A stretch of 37,975 nucleotides of DNA from Funneliformis mosseae (Eukaryota; Glomeromycota; Glomeromycetes; Glomerales; Glomeraceae): NCBI GenBank assembly GCA_910592005.1, contig CAJVPP010000275.1, forward strand, positions 1 to 37,975, read 5' to 3'. The translations under genes were made by a program, and so were the position numbers. Shown piece after piece: positions 33,316 to 37,975 of the stretch (the first letter of the stretch is position 1; each line of letters opens with the position of its first letter). The notes under the pieces were generated by a model. That model had not been told where the DNA came from. It worked only from the letters and a program-made list of their open reading frames with translations, and searched no databases.

Positions 33316-33652
33316 AGTATTAAAAGTACAAGTTTATAAGAAATCTTTATTTTCTGATAATGAAATTAATGATTCTCAAATTGAAAATGATAAGATTGAA
33401 AGATATTTAGTAATGGCATAAGCTCAAAATAATTAAGATCCTTTAAAATGGTGAGATATTAATAAAGGTAATTTCCAATTTTAGCTCAATTAGGACGTAA
33501 ATATTTAATTATTCAAGCAATATCTGGAGTTAATAATGTCAGTAAAAAAAACAAGTATAAAAGAGGATTTATTTGAAACTTTAATTTTTTTGAAAAGAAA
33601 CGGTAATTTAATAAGAAGAATATTTAATAATAATACATATAGTGAAAAGTAA
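33316..33652 (+). pseudogene. hAT C-terminal dimerisation (hATC) segment
   Basis: The plus-strand translation gives IENDKIERYLVMA, a stop, AQNN, a stop, DPLKW, a stop where the second Trp belongs (33452-33454), then DINKGNFPILAQLGRKYLII, which is the E-R-Y-L ... W-W ... L-A-x-x-y-L pattern of the hATC domain. After a frameshift it continues MSVKKTSIKEDLFETLIFLK and RNGNLIRRIFNNNTYSEK, ending at TAA 33650-33652. This is the missing 3' end of a BED/hAT gene in the same orientation as the relic ending near 30640. Confidence 0.8.
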
Positions 33653-34097
33653 TATACTTATTTTATATATAATATATTAGGTATAATTTTTTGTAAAATT
33701 ATATACATTTTTATTAATAGTAATATTTCTAATAATTTGCTATTCTACTTTTATTAGTTAATACACAAATTTCATTAAAATACAGTAAATACAATTTTTT
33801 ATTAAATTTTATTCATTTTTAATTAATAACAAACATCAATAATTTATTATTTCATTTTTATTACAGGTAGTATACAGACTTCTATTTTTTAATATAAAAT
33901 AATAATTGGGAATATATTCAAAAAATCTAATTAGAGATTAATATAAATCATGAAGAGTATATATTAATATCAAAATATAAATTTAATAATAAAATTAATA
34001 GTCTACCTACCTATTCTAAATTTATTCGTCAATTATTAGTAAATTTACATTAAAAAATAATTTAATGTGTGTATTATCAATAAAGTTTTTTTAATAG
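33653..34097. other. AT-rich spacer before the module array
   Basis: No recognised gene. One stretch, about 33903-34052 (+), translates as NNWEYIQKI, a stop, LEININHEEYILISKYKFNN, then KINSLPTYSKFIRQLLVNLH before further stops. It looks like a former coding segment, and it could be an upstream exon of the array gene or belong to another repeat. I do not recognise it. Confidence 0.35.
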
Positions 34098-35162
34098 TAC
34101 CGTCAAATAATCTAGTACTAAAAGAATCAGAAATCTACAAAAAAGTAAGTAATTAAATTCAGTAAACTTTTTTTATAAAAAATAAATTAATATTTATATT
34201 CAATTAAAGAAATTACTTTCAAATAATTTAAGGCTTGAAAATCTGGTATCTACAAAAAGGTAAGAAATTGAATTTATTGATATTTTTTTAAAATATATTT
34301 AACATTAATATTTAGCATTAAAATTTTTCCTTTGTAAGACTTTCAAATAATCCAAGGCTGATATTTACAAAAAAGTAAAAAATTTAGTATCATAGATTTT
34401 TTTAAAAAAAAATTAACATTAAATTATTTCATCAAAAGGCTTACCTTTGAACAATCCAACTCTTAAAGAAGATAATATCTACAAAAAGGTAGAAAATTTA
34501 GTATTATAGATTTTTTTTTAAAAAATTAATATTAATTATTTTCATCAAAAAATTTACCTCTGAATGATCTAACTTTTGAAGGAGACAGTATTTACAAAAA
34601 GATAAGAAATTTGGTATTATGGTTTTTTTTAAAAAAAAATTAATAATAATTATTTCCATCAAATGGCTTATCTCTGAACGATTCAAGACTTAAAGAATCC
34701 AGTATCTACAAAAAGGTAAGAAATTAAATTTACTGATATTTTTTTAAAAGATATTTAACATTAATATTTAGCATTAAAATTTTTCCTTTATAGGGCTTAC
34801 TTTCAAACTAATATTTACAAATAGATAAGAAATTTAGTATTATAGATTTTTTTAAAAAAAATTAACATTAAATTATTTTTATCAAAAGGCTTATCTCTAA
34901 ATGATCCAACACTTAGAGGTGGTATCTACAAAAAGATAAGAAATTTACTATTATAGATTTTTTTTTAAAAAAATTAACATTAAATTATTTCCATCAAAAG
35001 GCTTACCTCTGAATGATCCAAAGCTTGAAGAATCCAGTATTTACAAAAAGGTAAGAAATTTAATATTATGGATTTTTTTTAAAAAAAAATTAATATTAAT
35101 TATTTTCATTAAAAGGCTTATCTCTGAATGATCCAAGACTTGAAGAATCTGATAAGACCTGA
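34098..35162 (+). repeat. Tandem array of ten exon-like modules (~113-bp unit), degenerate
   Basis: Modules begin near 34098, 34213, 34339, 34441, 34554, 34668, 34797, 34891, 35003 and 35118. The well-preserved ones read as 16 codons, LPLNDPKLEESSIYKK or close variants, preceded by an AG and followed at once by GTAAGA or GTAGAA, then 60-80 bases of A/T-rich spacer with a T tract and a new AG. This is the layout of a small exon plus a short intron, repeated. The last module reads LSLNDPRLEESDKT and stops (TGA 35160-35162). Differences between modules include several silent third-position changes (AAC/AAT, ATC/ATT) and a one-codon deletion at 34.93 kb. Decay is visible: donor GT is AT at 34602 and 34936, and modules 2, 3 and 7 are frameshifted or contracted. 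Most modules with their AG|GC start are 50 bases, so simple joining would not keep frame; the gene model is unresolved. Confidence 0.7.
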
Positions 35163-35611
35163 ACAATATATATATATGTTAGATTTAAGATTGTTTATTG
35201 AACATAAAAATTTTTAATTAAGTCACCTAAAATTTTGCGTAATAGATAGCAAAATTTTAATATAGTCAAATATGTATTTGCGTAATAAAGATAAAAATTA
35301 TCAAACTCAGTAATTAGTTTGTGTAGCAGAAACATATTTTTGGAAATATATGTGATATCAAATATAATTTAAAAAAATAATTGTATCTCTTAAATTAAGA
35401 CACATAAATAAAATTAACACGTAATTTTTAAATTAATTTAATATGTGATGGTATAAAAAACTTTATACGTAATTGTGCAATAAAATCTAAACTATTTTTA
35501 TATATGATAGTGTAACAAATTTATATATAATCATGTAATAAAATTAGATGTAATAGCATAACAAAAAATTGTGTAATGCATTTTTAACGTGATTAAGGTA
35601 AAATTTGTTTA
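35163..35611. other. AT-rich spacer
   Basis: No gene. Contains loosely repeated strings such as gtaataaa, gtgcaataaa and tacgtaatt every 40-60 bases (35235-35580), possibly a very degenerate tandem repeat. It lies between the stop codon of the last array module and the left end of the pogo-like element, so the first part could be the 3' UTR of the array gene. Confidence 0.4.
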
Positions 35612-37368
35612 TTGTATTCTGCTGATTTTAAGCATCACCTAATTTTAAGCATCACTCTGACTTTGAATAAAAATAACCTAAAGAATAAAAATAAGTATCA
35701 CCTAAAACTTAAAATAAATTTATTTAACAATTCAAAATGAAGATTTTATTTTATATCAATACATATATATTTATTTTGAAAAATCTATTCATTAAATTCA
35801 TCAGTTGAATATTCATCAGCCAAATCATTATCTATATTTAATATTTCTCTTTTATCATTATCATCTTTTTCAGTTTCATCTTGCCCAAATAAATTATTTT
35901 TTAACCCATCTATTGCATTACTAATACTACATTTTTTAAATGATTTTACAATCATTTCTCTTAGAATTTTTATCTAAGCTTTAAGAACCCACTTACAAAT
36001 AATATTATAATTAGATTTTTTTAAAATTTTCACTTTTAGTATAAGTAAACTGACCTAAACTCATCTAAGTATTCCATTTTTCATGAAATCTATCTTTAAA
36101 TGGTTTATTAAAACAAACATCAAGTGATTGAACAATAGAGATAAAACTATTAGGGATAATTACTAAATCAGTATTTACATTTGATGCAATATTTTAATAA
36201 GATTTGTTTTGTGACCTTCAAAACTATTCATAATAAGAAGTATCCTTTTTTAACTAACTCCATTTCCTCCAGATCTTTTTTTTCAAACTTTATCAAACCA
36301 AATTTTAATTCTGAATTCATCTATCCATCCTTTTGGATACATTAATATAATAATTTCAAAAGGTAAATTTTTTGGTATTTTTTTACCTTTAAAAATAATG
36401 ATTAGTGATAGTTTTGTATCATCTGCGAGAACTATAAGAATCTATGTAAATTGATTTTTCTCATTTTCAGTTATTCGGATTTGAATAGTTTTGCACTACA
36501 TTCTTTGATAATCAAACTTTTAATCATATCAAAAAAAATAGGAGTTTTATTCATATTTCTAATCTCAAAAAATTCATATCCAAATTTTTTTCATTTTTTA
36601 ATAATATATTGTTGAAATTCTAAAAGTTTTTCATCAAAGTGGATAGGAAACTTTTGATCAATTTTTGTTTTATATTATAAAGCAAACCTGTTTCTTTTAA
36701 AAAAAACAATAAAACCAACAATCTGAAGCTAAAAAATTTTTATTATTCAGATAAGTATTAGCAAATTATTTTGTTAAAAGTTCTTTCATATAAAATTTAA
36801 CTATTTTAGAAATAACAGCAATTTCATCTCTTTGAAATTCCAAAAGCCATGTTTTTAAATTAGCTTCGGCCTTAGAATAATATGCTTTTTTTTCAACACT
36901 AACTCATCGATTTTTGCCTTTTATAGATTTAAGTTTTTCTTCTTTTTTTTGTTAATGAGAAATCATTGAATGATCAATAGTAAAATGACGAAAAGCAGTT
37001 CTTAAACCATGTAGTTTTGCATATTGCAAAACCTCAAGCTTTTCTGAAGCGGAATAAGAAGAATATTGAACTTTGAGCATTAAGATAAAAAAAGGGGTAA
37101 CCGGTAAGTTTACTAATACTAGTCATATTTATTTTGTATAATATTATAACAAAAGTTATAATATTTATTTTTACAAAAGAAAATTAAAAACATTTTTATT
37201 AAAATATTATTTACTTTCATTAAATTTTCGAATATTAAAACTTTTTTTTCAAAAAAAAAAAGTTACAAATAATAAAGTAATACATGAGACTTCTGATTTT
37301 AAGTATCATCTGAATTTTAGTCCAATTTTCTCTTCAAAAATGTGATGCTTAAAATCGGTAGAATACGG
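35612..37368 (-). mobile_element. Pogo/Tigger-like DNA transposon with TIRs and flanking TA
   Basis: The left end 35612-35638 (TTGTATTCTGCTGATTTTAAGCATCAC, given here in parts: TTGTATTCTGCT then GATTTTAAGCATCAC) and the right end 37342-37368 are inverted copies matching at 23 of 27 positions. Both are flanked by TA (35610-35611, 37369-37370), the target-site duplication of this superfamily. Second, weaker copies of the attttaagcatca motif sit just inside each end (35642-35655; near 37290-37305). The 1757-base element holds one decayed minus-strand transposase. The ends look complete, so the copy could still be mobilised in trans in principle, though its own gene is broken. Confidence 0.85.
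35785..37080 (-). pseudogene. Pogo/Tigger-like (DDE_1, CENP-B-related) transposase relic
   Basis: On the minus strand from ATG 37080. The N-terminus MLKVQYSSYSASEKLEVLQY is the start of the HTH-psq-like region, followed by VEKKAYYSKAEANLKTWLLE and FQRDEIAVISKI, as in the CENP-B-type DNA-binding part. The C-terminal part includes SLDVCFNKPFKDRFHEKWNT (36125-36068), MSLGQFTYTKS, KSFKKCSISNAIDGLKNNL and an acidic end DEYSTDEFNE before TAG 35785-35787. The order and the Q-P-L-D-like and F-K-K-C-x-I-S-N-A motifs identify the family. Stops at 36952-36954 (Gln position), 36904-36906, 36065-36067 and 35974-35976 (Trp positions) and frame changes in the middle inactivate it. Confidence 0.8.
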
Positions 37369-37370
37369 TA

Positions 37371-37560
37371 TATGTCTATGTAATCTAAAAATCTATAAGT
37401 AAAAAGTGAGATCAGTAGGTGAAAAGAAGGAAAAATAAGCTTTTTTTTGTTCTTTTTATTTTTAAAATACCATCTATAAATCAATCATTAAAAGTTACAT
37501 CATTTTTACTTAGTAACATTTTTATAATTTTTGATGTTTTTTTATAGTAAAATTTGACAT
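37371..37560. other. AT-rich spacer
   Basis: Short stretch between the right end of the pogo-like element and the terminal tandem repeat. No coding or structural signal is visible. Confidence 0.4.
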
Positions 37561-37975
37561 TTTTTAACAGTTTTATACTTTTAAAATTTAAATATTATAT
37601 ATTATATATGATTTTATTTATTCTACAACTTTACTTAATCTTAAAAAATAGGTTTTAAATGCTGATTTTGAATTTAATATAGAGAAACTGCTAAAATGCA
37701 AAATTGAACAAAACACAAAAGTTAATTGTGAGTCTTAATTATCTGTTATATACTTTTGAAATTTGAGTATTATATGTAATTTTATTTGCCTTACAACTTT
37801 ACTTAATTATAAAAAGTAGTTTATAAATGCCAATTTTGAGTTTAATATAAAGAAACTGCTAAACAGAATATGAAAGTTTATCATTAGCCTTAACTATTCA
37901 TTGTATACATATTATATGTAATTTTATTTGCTCTACAATTTTAATTAATTATAAAAAGTAGTTTTTAAATGCTAA
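37561..37975. repeat. Tandem repeat of ~142-166 bp running off the window end
   Basis: A block beginning tatatg(taa)ttttattt, then ctacaactttacttaat, then a-rich sequence and g(g/t)tt(t/a)aaatgc, recurs at about 37605, 37771 and 37913. The intervening parts share gagtttaatata(g/a)agaaactgctaaa. Spacing is about 166 and 142 bases. The third copy is cut by the window end, so the array may be longer. No open frame of note; the unit could be a satellite or part of an element's terminal repeat. Confidence 0.7.

Noticed and set aside
34098..35162. CRISPR array
   Set aside because: Repeats are not short and identical with unique spacers; the conserved part is a codon-structured module and the spacers resemble each other. 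The setting is eukaryotic.
1..37975. tRNA, rRNA or other structured RNA genes
   Set aside because: No GTTCGANTC-type T-loop with a matching acceptor stem and no rRNA-like GC-rich conserved stretch was seen; a covariance search would be needed to exclude small RNAs.

Overview
The window looks like nuclear DNA of a filamentous fungus, most probably an arbuscular mycorrhizal fungus of the Rhizophagus type (inference). The reasons are very AT-rich spacers with long homopolymers, genes with short GTAAGT...TAG introns, a fungal-style Vps27, and decayed transposons of families I know to be abundant in Glomeromycotina (hAT with BED/DUF659, pogo/Tigger-like, an IS630/Tc1-like element, Ty3/gypsy). No tRNA, rRNA or CRISPR array was seen.

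Layout. (1) 1-5.3 kb: a minus-strand Ty3/gypsy pol relic in the order protease, RT, RNase H, integrase, with many stops and frameshifts, followed by a plus-strand C2H2 zinc-finger relic. (2) 5.3-9.8 kb: gene-free spacer. (3) 9.8-24.9 kb: a host gene island. It holds an 868-aa serine/arginine-rich and acidic protein with one membrane segment (4 exons, +); a 167-aa and a 151-aa disordered protein (-, single exon each); a 378-aa multispanning DUF4203/TMEM198-like protein (3 exons, +); and VPS27, the ESCRT-0 subunit (12 exons, -, 728 aa), whose exons I joined through to a C-terminal LLIEL. A 4.6-kb stretch at 14.4-19.0 kb has no recognisable gene. (4) 25-37.4 kb: transposon graveyard. It contains a DUF659-type hAT relic; a second hAT relic whose C-terminal hATC part lies about 2.7 kb downstream because a minus-strand IS630/Tc1-like element appears to sit inside it; a tandem array of ten exon-like modules; and a structurally complete pogo-like element with 27-bp terminal inverted repeats and flanking TA. 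(5) 37.6 kb to the end: a tandem repeat running out of the window.

The host genes do not form a pathway. VPS27 is the only one with a firm function: ubiquitin-cargo sorting on endosomes. The DUF4203 protein is a predicted secretory-pathway membrane protein, and the other three are unassigned.

Two observations deserve most attention. First, there is a roughly 113-bp tandem array in which each unit is a 16-codon open module ending in IYKK followed by a splice-donor-like GTAAGA; the last module ends in its own stop codon. Second, inactivation of unrelated transposons across both flanks is dominated by changes readable as C-to-T or G-to-A, including CpA contexts, which is a RIP-like or deamination-like pattern. 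All gene models are hand-built from splice consensus and frame continuity; no alignment or expression data were available.
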